From: Diadema setosum
Taxonomy: Eukaryota > Echinodermata > Echinoidea > Diadematoida > Diadematidae
Assembly: GCF_964275005.1 (NCBI RefSeq)
Contig: NC_092685.1
Location: forward strand, 10,689,654 to 10,753,653
Length of the DNA: 64,000 nt
Reading direction: 5' to 3'
The notes under the pieces were generated by a model. That model saw only the letters and a program-made list of their open reading frames with translations. It had not been told where the DNA came from and searched no databases. The position numbers were made by a program, and so were the translations under genes. The stretch's first letter is position 1. The number at the start of each line of letters is the position of its first letter. This document shows positions 36,383-50,100 of the stretch, one piece after another.

Positions 36383-36800
36383 TTAAATGGATTATATAGT
36401 TTTGGTTGAGACCTATAATTTCAGGTTTCTAACATTTTTTGTTGAGATAATGAGAAACCTCTTATAAAATGTGAAAGAGCATGTAATTACAAGAGGATTT
36501 CAATTTTTATTTGATGAAAATTGGTTTTGAAATGGCTAAGATATCAAAAACAGAGCAATCCTAATAAAAGGTGGGACCCACCTTTTATTACAACCACTCT
36601 GTTTTACTTTGTTTTTGGAAGTCTCAGCCATTCCAAAGCCAATTTTCATCAAATAAACTTGACTTCCTCTTAGAATGGCATGCTCTGTACTATTTAATAA
36701 GTGGTTTCTTAGTATCTTGCAAAAAGTTAAAAGCAAAAGTTTAAAGCAAAAAGTTAAAAGCCCAATCCTCATCTCCACCAATACTATACCATCCCTTGAA
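36383..36800. mobile_element. TTAA-flanked foldback MITE, 'AGGGATGGT' family, copy 2
   Basis: Inverted copy of 33343-33738. It has TTAA-ATGG at the left, the right end CTATACCATCCCT-TGAA (mutated TTAA), and the same TTTGATGAAAATTGGTTTTG / CAAAGCCAATTTTCATCAAA arms. Confidence 0.8.
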
Positions 36801-37239
36801 AAGATAATCTCATCTCTGCATTTAAACATGCAGATAAAAGTGATTCCAAGTAAAAAAAAACTAAAAACAAAAATGGGTCTCACTCAAGATACTCACTCAA
36901 GATACTTAATCACTCATACACCACTCAACATTTCTATTCATGAAAGAGATACAAGTAATACACTATTAGTAGGAAAAAAAACTAAAATAAGACAATCTCT
37001 CAGTGTTACTGTACAATTTTATTGCCTGAAAACACACACACACACAGACACACACAAATTACTGGAAATGAAAAGAAATCTATATGGAAGACCACATGCA
37101 TGTGATCATATGCCCTGAAATACTCATTAATTTTATACCTTTTCTGACTGACAGAAAGTCTCGTCTTCACATCTCATGCATCCCACTTCTAGAGTCCCCT
37201 TTGACCCCTCACACAGGAAATTTTTAATCAGTAATTTTT

Positions 37240-37245
37240 TTTATT
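37240..37245 (-). promoter_or_regulatory. candidate TALPID3 poly(A) signal
   Basis: AATAAA on the minus strand, about 470 nt after the TALPID3 stop, within a T-rich tract. A second AATAAA lies at 37018-37023. Which one, if either, is used cannot be told from sequence. Confidence 0.3.
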
Positions 37246-37717
37246 GGTCCTTTCTTTATCTTTTTTTTTTTTTTGGTGAGATTTCATCAACAAATCACTG
37301 GACATAGGCATCAAAAGGTGCTCTTCTCTCAAGCACAAAACAACATTGAGCAGACGTGTGATACTGGTACCACCAGTGCGGTTATTTCAGAAACACCTTT
37401 ATGCTGGAAGCTCTGTGTGTCACTCAAAACATCGCCATTTACACCACCATATCCTAAGCAGTAGCTCAGACCCAGCTCTTCCCTCATTGTGGCTGTTGGT
37501 AACTTTGTTAGTCTAAATCTATACTGCACCAATAATCAGAACCTATTCTGGAATTCTTCTATTGATTGGTATGAAATCTCGTGACATCAGTTTTGAATCC
37601 TCTATCTCTGATTCTGATGGATGTATGTTGACTACTCCCTTTACTCTAACAGTTCAACATCATGTTGACAATGTTTGTGAGTTTGAATCCAACTAGAAAC
37701 AGGGCTACATTTGCTTC

Positions 37718-38136
37718 CTACAGTGTCATCTCAGAGACATCGCTAATGGAGTCATCAGCGTTAAGTTCTCCTTCGCTCAGGCTCTCCCCCGCTTCTTGGC
37801 CGTCCGGGCTAGCAATGGACGGCAGGGTGACCTGGAAAGACCGCTGCTCCCTTGCTCTTGCATGAGAGCCTCCGACGGCAACTTCGAGGGAGTCCTCCGA
37901 GAACATCCCGCTGGTTGCTAGGTGACTGGAGCCCCGCGGGATGGTGCCAGACGCATTGAAACCGGAGTTTCCAATCTGGGCGAAGAGGGCAGACCCTTCG
38001 CTCATGGTTCCGCCGTCTCCCTCGGTCTGGCTGAATGTCTGGCTGAGGTACCCAGACTTCAGGAGGGCATCCATGTTCATTGCATCAGGGGTCATGGTCC
38101 GTGTGCCAGGGTCACTTGCCATTGTTGAAAACAGAC
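37718..38136 (-). CDS. KIAA0586 (TALPID3): TALPID3 last coding exon
   Basis: The exon is 419 nt, entered in phase 1 at acceptor ATTCCCAG, and ends in a stop at 37718-37720. It encodes ASDPGTRTMTPDAMNMDALL and ends GESLSEGELNADDSISDVSE-MTL. The repeated SEGE/SEGQ-type motif recurs here (LSEGEL), as elsewhere in the C-terminal half. Confidence 0.9.
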
Positions 38137-41100
38137 CTGGGAATTAAATAAATGAAGCATACACAATAGATACAAACTGCATGAAAAAATGGATACAAAA
38201 AATCTAGTAAGAATAAGCTTAATTCAGCTTAACCTACATGACCCTGATTGATATTCCTCGTAGGGCATGAGGGTGTTAGGCAGAATTACAAATGCACAAT
38301 TGGTTGATAAAACCACACACATACAAAGAAACACGTCAATAATATTTAACCATCAAGATTGGTTGATTATTTAACCATCAAGATTGGTTGATTATTGGTT
38401 GAATATTTAACCATCAAGGGCTGATTGGTAAAATCTTCAAAAATCAGAAGAATTTGATTTACCACAATTGCAGAAAAATGATGACTACAAAAGGTATCCC
38501 AGTTGAACTTGATAGATGTCTGCATCAACCAACCATGCATTACCACAGATTTTCAGCATCTTCAGGTGTACATTCTGTTTGGATTATGTGGGACTAAATT
38601 CTATTCTCTGACTCATATGAGCAATGCATCTATATGCAAAGTTTGAAGATACTCATTTGTGGGCATTTACATGTATGTGAAAATGGCAAAGAGGGAGTAA
38701 CTTGTACGACGTACTAGGTGGGGGTGGACGGTCTCTGTTAAAGGCCACGCTGGGGGTATTCATATCAGCTTCTGGCATATCTCTGTCAGGATGCCCCACT
38801 GACTCCTCCGCCTCCTCCTCCTCTCCACTCCCAGAGTCACTGCCTCCTCCAACAGTAATCACCCTGGCAACGGGAGTGGGTACGACTGGTGCCACATCCC
38901 TGTACCTCGATTGCATAGGGGTGCCTCCTGTAGACGAGTCTGACACATTAGCTGCTGCTGCAACTTTGACCACTCCTGGATGTCTGCCGGACTTGATTCC
39001 CCTTCCTTCGCCATCTTTCACCTCCCCATCCTCGTCGGTGCTGGGGACATCCTCGTTGGATGCTCCATGGCCGATGCCGTGTTGCTGGGGAGGCTGGCTG
39101 TGGTAGGCTCTCTGGTAGAGCATGTGCTCGGCGGGTGGCTGGAGGCTCGGTCTCTGACCTTCGCTGACCTCGCCAACGCTGCTGCTGCTGACGGTTCCGC
39201 TGCTGATGCTGAGAGGGGATGACACTGCAGATGGCTGAGTGACAGCGGGAGGGACGGCAACTTCAGGACCAGGTATCCCTTGATGCAGGCGAGCCAGCAA
39301 AGCAACGACGGGGTCCCGAGTAAGCCTCATCTTACTGGGGTGTACCTCTCCTTCGCTCCTGGGGTCCTCCTACATATAAACACAAGAAGTCCAGTGTTAA
39401 TCCGAGTGGCTTACAAGTTCTTGAAGTTCATGTCACCCATCAACACACTACAAAGCAATCTACAGCCACACAAATAGATGACAAAACACACTCTTAAACT
39501 CTAGTGGCTCTAAACAGACCACATGAAGACAGAGAAAGAAAGATGGACAGAAAATAAAAAAAGACTGCAGAGGAGTTTGAACTATGAACCCTCTTGTTCT
39601 TACTTAAGTATACTATAATCAATGCAATGGTGTGTAGCAAAGATTTGACTTCACTCTCAGTTAAGGATCCTTTAGGAGTATTGTTTCCTTGCATTCTGTA
39701 CCCTTTTTTGCAGTATTCCTTCTACATCACGATATCTAGAGCATGGCACTTGGCAATGCAGTGGCACAAGTTAAATGTCAAAAACTACATCATATTTGTT
39801 TCCAAGATTATAGTGAAATGGATTTAAATTTTGGCAAAGAAAGAGAAACTATCTTATGCCTGTCTTTGTCCTGTCAATCTCCAATGTATTCCATACTGCA
39901 CAGGATGGGAAACTAAACAATTCTGAAACTAAACTGTGGTAAGACTAAAAACTTTGAGATAGAATGTAAGCATGACAGATTATTCACCACAGCTACTTTT
40001 TCTTGCTAGTAAGACTATTCGTGTGAGTACTTGAAGATCAAGCCTTTTGCATTGAAGTTTTTCCTAGGTAAAATTTACAAACGTATTGATTAATTGACAT
40101 CATCTGGTGATATCCCTAAACGTTACTTGTGACTTTGAGGCACTTGTGACTTTGGACCATGGAATCACCCAAAGTACCTGGTCTTTGTCAGGGTCGATGG
40201 ATGCCTTGATAGTGCTTGTGGAGCTGCTCTGTGAACTCTCTTCAAAGGCTTCCATCTCTGGCACATCTGGACAAAACAAAGGCATTATCAGGTGATGGTC
40301 ATTATTTTAATGGTTTAGTAATCCGAAAACGGAAAAAAAAAGTTCATTGTTCCGAAAGTTTGCTATTTCAGAAATGAAAAGAAAGTGCAAAGCTTATTTC
40401 ATTTCTGAATTAATGAAACTTTGGAATGACAAACCTTTGGAAAAACAAATCTTTAGAATGAGAAACTGGAACCATGAAATCTCTCTTTGAAATTTGAATA
40501 CATTCATTTGAAAGCTATCATGCCAAATCTTCTATTCGACTTCCTAAATTAGTTCATCACTACACACATATGATCAAAATAACAGAAACTTCCTTAAAGA
40601 GCCCAGTTTCTTGTAGTTTTATGTGATGTAATGCAGGAGCAGATCCAGGAATTCCGTAAAGGGGAGGCGCCTTTACAAAATCAAAAGGGGGGAGCATGCA
40701 CCCCGCAATTTTTTCTTTTTATTTCTTTTGTTTTAACAAAAAAAAAATAGAAAGGGGGCGCACATCCGGTGTGCTCCCCTCTGGATCCGCCACTGTAATG
40801 AAAAGACATCAATGGTAATGCAGTCTGCCTACATACTCTTCATTGCACTAATAAAGTCAATCATACTGAACTTTTTCATATTGCAACTACACTACCACAT
40901 GAACACTTAAACATTTTTTTTTGAACAATGTTTTTCATTGTAAAATGATGTAGTCTTCTACTCTTATAAAGACACAAGCACACACAGGACAATAGGACAA
41001 AACAAATGGAACTGATAGTATACAGTTCAGCCAGTGATCAAGTTCCCTCTAGATCACGATCACGGGCGATCAGTGATCGCATACGCGATATGTCGCAATC

Positions 41101-44100
41101 AATTGATTGTATGCCGAATTGCATACAATCAATGATCGCGTATGTGATCACTGATCGCCCGTGATCGCGATCTAGGGGGAACTTGATCGCTGGCTGAACT
41201 GTACTAGTCTATCGTGCATGTTTTAGGCAAATGTATACAAAACAGCAGAAATCTGACGAGAATCCACTGAAAGTGACTTTCAGAAAGCCACATTGACACA
41301 TCCCATTACCAACCAACCTTCTCCTCCTAAACATAATGAACCATTTCAGTGCCTTTCTACATGGTTCATATGTGGTACTCTACATTTATCAACAATCTGT
41401 CAGTGGCTAAGTTTCCACATTATCAATATGATACCAGTATCGCCTAGGGCAAATTATTTTTGATAGAGCCCCATTCTTTTTGTTTTTCCATAAAAAACAA
41501 GATCAGGATCCACAGTTACCAGGTATGTACTTCTGATTACAGGCATTTTCTAGAAATCCACATGCACATAGCTGATGAGTTTGACAGGTGAAATGTGACT
41601 TTCTATTGATAAAGCACTGGCAAGTTTGAAAAATAAGAAAAACTCATGACAGTGCCTTCACAACAGACTGCATGACAACCACTTCTTTCAAACTGGTGTG
41701 CAATAAGAATAAATAAATACAAAGTTCTGTGATCCTTTTCCTGAAACTTTACATTGATTTTGTGGCATCTATTTTGTGCTGCTCCTGCATTAAAGCATTC
41801 TCTCTACCTAATACAGTTGAACCTCTCTTATCCGGCCTCCCTTTATCCGGATCTCTCTATTATACGGACGCAATCTCGCCGTGATTTTTGTTTTAATAAT
41901 TACGGGAAGAAAGGGAGATTCCTAACTCCTTGAGAACTCCTACACAAACACTCATGAAATACATACTACTTCGAACATGATTAACATACATTACATCAAA
42001 TTTCCTTCCAAATTGCTTACCTTCAGACATTTTAACATCCCCAAACATCCCCAAATGTAACAACGAAAGGTTGCAGTATACACATTACTACATGTGGTAC
42101 TACAATTCGCTGCATCAGTACATGTGTATGTATATGTACGTGTATAAAGCATTGAGTCTCCCGTATCCGGCCAAATCCCTTATCCGGATGAGCCCCGGTC
42201 CCGACTTGTCCGGATACGAGAGGTTCAACTGTATATCTACTCTACACACAAAGCAAGACTGTGAACTTTTGCTCTTCACTTGTCTCACCAAACAGGGTCT
42301 CGTCGGGTACACGCCCTTCCTCGCTCTTGCTGATAAGCCACTCCCCCTCTGAGATCTCCCTCCCTGTGGACTGGGTAGTGGTGGAGTCCTGTGGAGTTGT
42401 CTCTGTGGTGGTCGTGGAGCTGGATGACTCCACACTGTCAGGTGCAGGGGTGGCAGGCTTGGGAGGGGGTGAAGGTGATGGGGCAGGAGGAAGTGGTGAT
42501 GGCTCTCGAGGTTCGGGACTGGAAATAGCAATAAAAGCATCTCACAGTGTTAATAATATTGATTATGTCCAAAACGAGCCTCCAAATTCCCTCAACCACA
42601 ATTCCTTCAACCACAAATCTTACAGAATGCAAAATTTCGAGACTCTACGCATAGCATTTAGGAGAAGATCCTTTCATTCCATAAGTGTACTGCCTTCTTG
42701 AACCCTTAAAAGACTTGACAATCATACAACACACAAAGCTTTCTCAACAAACGTGAACATAAACATGACAATTATCATACTGATACTGTATTCGCGTTGA
42801 GTTTTGACTAAAGATTCATTATTCTTTTCTTGGGCATCTATCACTTGACATTAAGTCTTTTTGTTGCCCAGTGTTCCCTAAAAATCTGGAATAGTCATGC
42901 CATTTCATTATCTCAACAGCAAGTCTCCTGGCTACCTAATCAGATTGACTACACCTGCTGAGATAGCAGAGAGTCAGATGGTCTGGAGGGTTGAGCCCCT
43001 ACCTGGGGGGAAGTGGAGTCTCACGGAAGGTGTCCTCTTCTGGCTCTGGTGTTGTAGGACTCTGGGGTTCTGGCGTACACGTAGGAGTAGCCATGGGTTC
43101 AAGGGGTGCCTCCAGAGGGGTGGGTGTACCTCTTGGGGAGGGCTGCGGTGTAGGGGCATCCCCGTCCGGCAGAAAGTTCTGAGGGGATGGCATTCTGATG
43201 GGTGGAGGAGTGGTCGGTGGGGTAACGACAGCTGATGGACCGGGCAGTGCGATGGTTGCAGCTTCTGTTGCAAATAAAGAGTGGAGTGGAAATGTATATG
43301 AACAATTTACAAATGTATATTAGAATCAATACAAATTCTTTTTGTTTGCTTTTTAAAATCCCTGAGGCATTTAATGCCTTCTTGCAATTTTGAGTCAACA
43401 AAATAAGTATGATTTTTTTTTTCTTTGTTAAAATTTTCATGACATTAAAGGCACTATTTACCACTGGGGGCAGTAATAAAAAAAAAAAAAAATTGAGTTA
43501 TCACATTTGATGCATATGTACAGTTAAATTGTATCACAAAACATCCAAACATATCAAAATTTTGCAATAAAGCGACAAATATAAGGACATATTACTAATT
43601 TTCTCAATAAACCATAACTGTAGATGGCTTATTCTAGAAATGATTTTGATAAAACTTGTTCACGTTTTTTATTAATTTATCAATACTTAACATTGATTAT
43701 ACTAATCAACATTTTTACATCGGTTGTTTCTATCCCTAGCTCACATTTTAGGAATATTTTGAAGCAATGAAGCTGGTATTTTGTTTCATCTGCAAATGGT
43801 AAATAGTGGCTTCAAATATCTACTCGCAAATTCAAGTATTGAAGAAAGACTCCAAGCTGGCAGCAGATGTTTTTGTGACAGGTTGCCTGAGAAATTCCCT
43901 CAGTGAATTTGGTATTTAGATAACAAATGAGTATACACCTGTCTGAGATGCCACTATGCACTCAAGTCATTGTTATTGACATTTGATGACAAGCGTATGT
44001 CTTATTACTTCATGTTCAACAATGCAAAGAGCCAAAATTCACAAAATAATTTCACAAATTGCAACAGGAGTTAACCAGCCTGATGCCATGACAACGGCTT

Positions 44101-47100
44101 AACACATAGTCACAAGTCCTTCCAGACTAGATGAGTTTCACAACCCCCTGATCTCCCACGGAACCTCCTGAACCTCCTCCCCCTAGTTATGGTCCTGGGT
44201 TAATGCCTTGTTAGCCCAATACAACATCTACTACAATCAACAAACTCGGTGAATAAGAGGCATTGGCATATTTCTTTGGGTGCTAATTCATTTGAAGTAG
44301 TCTCACTCTTGGTAAATTGGCAGTCTTTGCTGACTTTCTCTCCCTTTCCACGGCGGTGTCCACTAGTGATCTAAATGCTTGACCACAAAAGAAGACATAA
44401 AGGCTGACTGCAGCTTTTGTACTATTTGGTCATCTTATTCTCCAAATGAACTTCTTTTGAAGCAAACAAGGTAAATAATATGTCAATACTTTACAAAGTA
44501 AGAGCCTAAGATCCATACAAAATCAGAGCATCCACAATCCCATGTTGGCCCTTGTGCCTGTTGATCAACAAAGCACAATTAGGTTTCAGATAACAGCAGG
44601 GTGCTAAGGTCACTGGCTTCATTAAACGCTGATCCGCTTCTGCCTCTGAGAAAAACAACAAAAAACATGCTAGTTCCACCAAATATTTCTTGAGGTAAAC
44701 AATGTGGCTATTACCTTTGGATGCTGCCTGGTCATGCACGAGGTCCTTGAGGCTTTCTGTCTCAGACTCCGCAGCGCAGGACGATACCTCCACGTCCCCT
44801 TCGATGCTAGCTTCCGGTGTGAGGATGCGATCCCGTGGGGTGGGGGAAGGCTCCCGAAACGGCTGTGGGATCGGTGAGGCAGGTGGGGTCGGTGATGGAG
44901 TCTGTAGAGGAGATCTCTGTCTTACCTGGAAGCAGTCAAAATTGATAGAGATATGCTGGCTGACAAATCATTTCTATGTGACAGATAAGGCCTGCCACAG
45001 AATTGTAAATGAAATTCAAGGGCTTTTCAAAGTTTTGAGTTGGGAGAAAGGTTAAATTTCATCTACACTACATAAGTCCATGAGAAGTTCAGCAAACTCT
45101 CACAAATATTGTAACATTATGAGGTTACTTTTATTTTATTGCCTGTAAATCATCAAACACGGCAAATATGGGTATCTTGACAGAGTGGTGTAGACCATTT
45201 TACAATTTCACTGCTCCTTGTTAGTTCTTACTTGAATGTCATAGAATTTGTTTCCTTGAAATAAAATCTCTGTATGATATTCTGCCAAAAATATATAGTG
45301 TACAGTATGTCCCCCAAAAAATTAAAACGGGGCCCTCCGCAATGATATCTTTAAAAATAGTGAATCAATCTAAATACAAATTCAGGGTATGAAACTATAA
45401 CTCATTGCCCACATCTTACAGAAAACCCCATTCGATTTGCTTCAGTGGTCAAAGAGAAATACGGAATTTTGTAGAGGATGTCGGGAATCTCTTCTGTCCA
45501 AGTTCTGTCTATTGTTGACACACAAGATCATCGAAATGCTAAACTCGGAAGAATCTGATTCATGACATGCTTTACAACAATCCACATTTCTCTGTGACCG
45601 CTTAACCAAATCGAATGGGGATTTCTGCAAAATAGAGCTAAAATGTTATATTTCAAGACCCTGAAGTAGCATTTGAAAAATTTAATCATATTGGGCATTA
45701 TCAATGCAAAAATCTTATTGTAATTTTTTTGGGGACATACTGCAGTAAGTCGCCCCAAAAATTACAATCAGATTTTCGAATTGATAACACCTATTACGAT
45801 CAACCTGTGTACGTGCTACTTCAGACTCTTAAGGTATAAAATCTTAGCTCTATTTTGCAGAAAACCCCATTCAATTTGGTTAAGCGGTCACAGAGAAATG
45901 TGGATTTGCCGCCAGGCATGCAGCTCATTTCCACCACTGATCTTGTTCTTCCACAGAGATGTCAGTGATTTCCACCCACGTATGTGCTGAAAGTCGCCCG
46001 ATTTCCCAATATAGAAGCCTTTGTTATGTCATAAACCCTCAGCTGCACGGCGCGCCTCGCCCTAGCAGAAACTAGAGCATGCACTTTAGTGTGCCCATGC
46101 AAACCTCAAATACGTGCAGCCTGAACTCCCAAGTTCATTGACCCTACCTGCCAAAATATCAAAAATCCTTCATAAATTCCAAAAAAAATTCTCGGATCAC
46201 TACCAAAATTTAATCATCTGTTACTTGTATCATTCTAAACCTTTCCTGCAAGTTTCGTCCAAATCCATCTACTACTTTTTGAGTTATTTTGTACTCTGAC
46301 AAACTAACTAACTAACGAACAAACCAACGGTAATGATAACATAGCCTCCTCCCTTAGCGGAGGTAACAAGGAAAACAGGAAGAAGTTGATGTCTTCCAAA
46401 AATTTGAAGTCTCATGGATTTCTTTGTTCACGCAATAACTAAAGATTTACAAGCAAGTAATTTTACAATTTGGCATGTCAGGTAATTTACCAATGTATAT
46501 ATTGATTTCATTGTCTTACTTGACTAAAATCTGCTGACATAAGCTGTGATGATGCTAATTATACTGATAACTGTTGTTTTATAAACCATCTCTGACCCCC
46601 TTCTGCTATATTAACCCGTTGAGGAAGAGTCCCGAGTATACTCGGGCAGGGTCTATGGGAAATGCGTGTTGTAGCAAAATCAAACCGTCCTCAATGGGTT
46701 AACAGACACAATGACAACATGTGCTGTTTACATGATGGTTGCAATATCTGATATCAATTCTTACAATGAATTTAATGGATTTTCCCCTTCAAATTGTGCT
46801 CATCTAACCACTGACAAAAACAAAAACAAAAAATCAAAAAATCAAAACAGCAATTGATCATACACCAGAAATAGAATGTGTAAAAATCTTGTTCCACAGA
46901 CCCAAAAAATTACTTTTGAAAAGTCACTATTTTGTCTTAAATGTGTGCTCACTCTTGCATAACCCAACTCAGACATTAGTCAATATGTGTAGGAATATCC
47001 CTGTCAATTTCGCTCAAAACTTTTTAATCAAAAAGTTAGCCATTTTTGTTGTGTAGAGCTGGGACTAGGAAATTCCCAACAAGATAACTAAACTTTAAAT

Positions 47101-50100
47101 AAACTATTTCAGCTTATGTATGTTTAAAGAAGAAGAAATGCATAGAGGAAAAAAAAAAAAGACTTTCAGTTTGTGATATTCCACCATTATAACATTGAGG
47201 TATGAGACACAGATCATAGTGGCACAAGTATCCCCCAAAATATTAACTTCATAAACTTTTCATGTTGACTTACAGGATGAGGAGATGGCTGCCTCTCATC
47301 CTGAGAATGGTGTGTTAAATCGAGGGATGACCTTTCCTGCTCACGCTGACCCAAGCACAGGGCAATCTTCTCCTCCAGGACCTCCTGAACGAGACCAGAG
47401 ACCAGGGCAGGGTCCACTGCCTGACCGGCGTCCACAAAGAGTTGGAGGCCTCCTCCCCCCATTGCATGCACTGGTAGGGAAACAGGAAATCAAAACAGAT
47501 TAAAAACAACTAGAGCCAGACATCTTGAGATGGAAAAAGGTGGCTGAAGAAAGAAAGAGAGGCAAATTTATTGGGGAAGATAGAAAAACAGGGTGGTAGG
47601 TCAGATTGCACATGAAATCACATTTGTGTAATATTCATATTGCTTTTGTGTGTTTTTTAAAAGAATTTATACAATGAATTGACTTGTATTAAATAACAGG
47701 AGTAAGCAATATAAGACAGCAAGCCTTTGCAAAACAAAATTGCAAACTTCATCTGTAGAGGAACTGATGAAAGGCAAGACAAAGAAAGGACAATTTATAA
47801 GCAAATAGCACAACAAAAGTGTGCGGGGGGGGGGGGGGGGGGGGGAGTGGGAGAGAAGGGGGGGGGGGGGAGACATACATACTCACAGGAGGTAAAGGGC
47901 CCATTCTATTTCCTCTTGTCAATGGTGAAGAATGGAAGGTATCACCTTACTGTCTAGTCTTAGCAGTAGCAAGGAAAGACTTATTTTATTAACTTCTTCA
48001 AAAGATGGACCTAAAATCCACATCTCCTTATGTGAGAGATTATCATCAATGTTCTCTCGTACAGGAGACACACTTACAGTCTTCGTCCTCCTCTGATGGA
48101 ACTGGGCTGACGGACCTCTGTCTCTCTCGGCTTGCAGTCGGTGGTAGGTCAGCTCGTCTGAAATACATCTCGCTGATCATCTTGGCCATCAGCTCCTGCT
48201 CAACCCTGTAATCCAGATTATAACGGATTATATCAGACAGATTAACCCTATTCTAACTGGGGGGGGGGGGGTCAAATTGACCCCCCCCCTCGACATTTCG
48301 CGCCACGATTTCGCAACGCGTAAAGATTTTGCCGCGGCGTTTTGTGACTTTTTTCATTGAAGTCTCCCGCATATTTTGAGACCAAATTTGCGACGTCCGG
48401 GTACACCGTTCTGAAGTTACGCAATGTTTTGCATATGCATGTCAACCCAAAAACAGCTCAAATTCATGATTTTGTGTGCAAATCCAATGCAAATTGTGTG
48501 TTTTTGTTTAATTGATATGAATTAGATTATTTCAACTTTTAACAATTGAAATTAATCAATTCTAATGTAGATCAGCTTGGAAAATTGCCTGCAACAAATT
48601 TTGGCAAAAAAACAATAGAAAACAAAAGGTTGAAAAAACAATAAAATACATAAGAAATTAACAAAACAATACAAAACAAAAGAAACTGACTTTGATTGCG
48701 CTATTTTTTTATAAGAAAATTGTTTGATATGTCTTGAGGAACTCTGACACAAAAATTTAGCAATCCTTCAATCTTTTTAATGGAGTTATAGGTGAAAATA
48801 TGATTTCATGCGTTAATTTGCATAATTAATTTATTAAAAAATATAAAATCAAATTTTTTCTATTGTATGACCATATAATCTTGTAGTTGACATCCGGCTC
48901 TATGTACAGGCAAAATTTTGCGGCGATCGCGCGATCGGCGGCCGAGATCTGAAGGGGGGGTCAAATTGACCCCCCCCCCAGTAAAAACTTGGTCTCAAAT
49001 AGCCCAGTTAGAATAGGGTTAAAACACATCAAAACAGATTTATTATATCATTTTCTCTCTGCCAGCAAAGTTATTCTGGCTATGAAAAAAAAAACAAATT
49101 CAGGGGAGCAATCAACCTTTTATATTTTTCTCTCCTCGACTTACCTTTCCTCAGTGGGATTACTCATCCTTCCTCCATTGATTTCGCATTCCATAGTCCA
49201 CTTTGTTTGCAGACTTTATTCTTCTCTTTGGTTTCATAAATCTTCACTTCTCTCTCCTATCTCCATGATTTTCCAACCTTCAACTCCTCCCTCTTCCTCT
49301 TCCCTTCTATTTCATCTTTCTCCTCCTAAAGATGTCCGAACATCTTACTTGATTCTCAGTCTATTCTTCCTTACCACTCTCTCTTCCCTTCTCTACCATC
49401 TCCACTAGTGCAACTTCAACTTCCAGCCCATTACTGTCCCCAACTCTTTACTTTTTGCCCTCCTTACAACCCCCATATGTCGCTTCCCTCTTCACTTCTT
49501 ATCTTTCTAGGCTCTTCTTCTGCCAAGCAACAATCCGTTTAAGGACTACATACACATGGTGTCACCGCAAACTTTTCTCCCTTATTTACTTCACCATGCA
49601 AACCTTCAAACAACACATACGCCAGTATTTCTATACAATACAACTATGGCATACTACCTCTCTGGAGATGATTCTTTGATCTTTGGGCCTGTAAGACATC
49701 CACTGATCTGCACAAAAGTCTTTCCCTAATCTTCTATTTTAGAATGAGAAAAAAATATCCTTTGGCATTAAATTAGTGCACAGGTGTCATGACTCAATAA
49801 TGGTGACTTTTCACTGGCAACATATTGCAATTGCTAGAGTTATTGACCACAAACCTGGTGTTCAGTTTTTTTTTTCCCCAATTCAATCTGTAGAAGAATA
49901 GTGAGACAAGTACAACATGTAGATTTGGTGCTGATGTCTATCTCAGCGTAGGAAGAACATCTTAAACCAACCGTATTAGGGCAATTACCCCCCGAGGGCA
50001 ACTACCCCCGGCTAAATACTGGTTAGTGATAAGGTTAGAGTGTAGATTAGGTTTAGGGTTAGAGTTTGGGCTAGGGTTAGGTGTAGGTTCAGGATTTAGG

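Larger units (their letters stand above)
28810..37239. other. intergenic between the Penelope-like element and the TALPID3 3' end
   Basis: No gene recognised. It holds MITEs, short tandem repeats, C-runs (32521-32533) and a (CCCCCA)n-like tract near 30800-30822. A possible half copy of the GGACAAG family is at about 34280-34480. Confidence 0.6.

Noticed and set aside
38702..39222. Plus-strand ORFs opposite the TALPID3 exon 38715-39369
   Set aside because: Shadow frames of a Ser/Pro-rich exon. The minus frame has correct splice sites and the conserved GEVSEGQRP motif.
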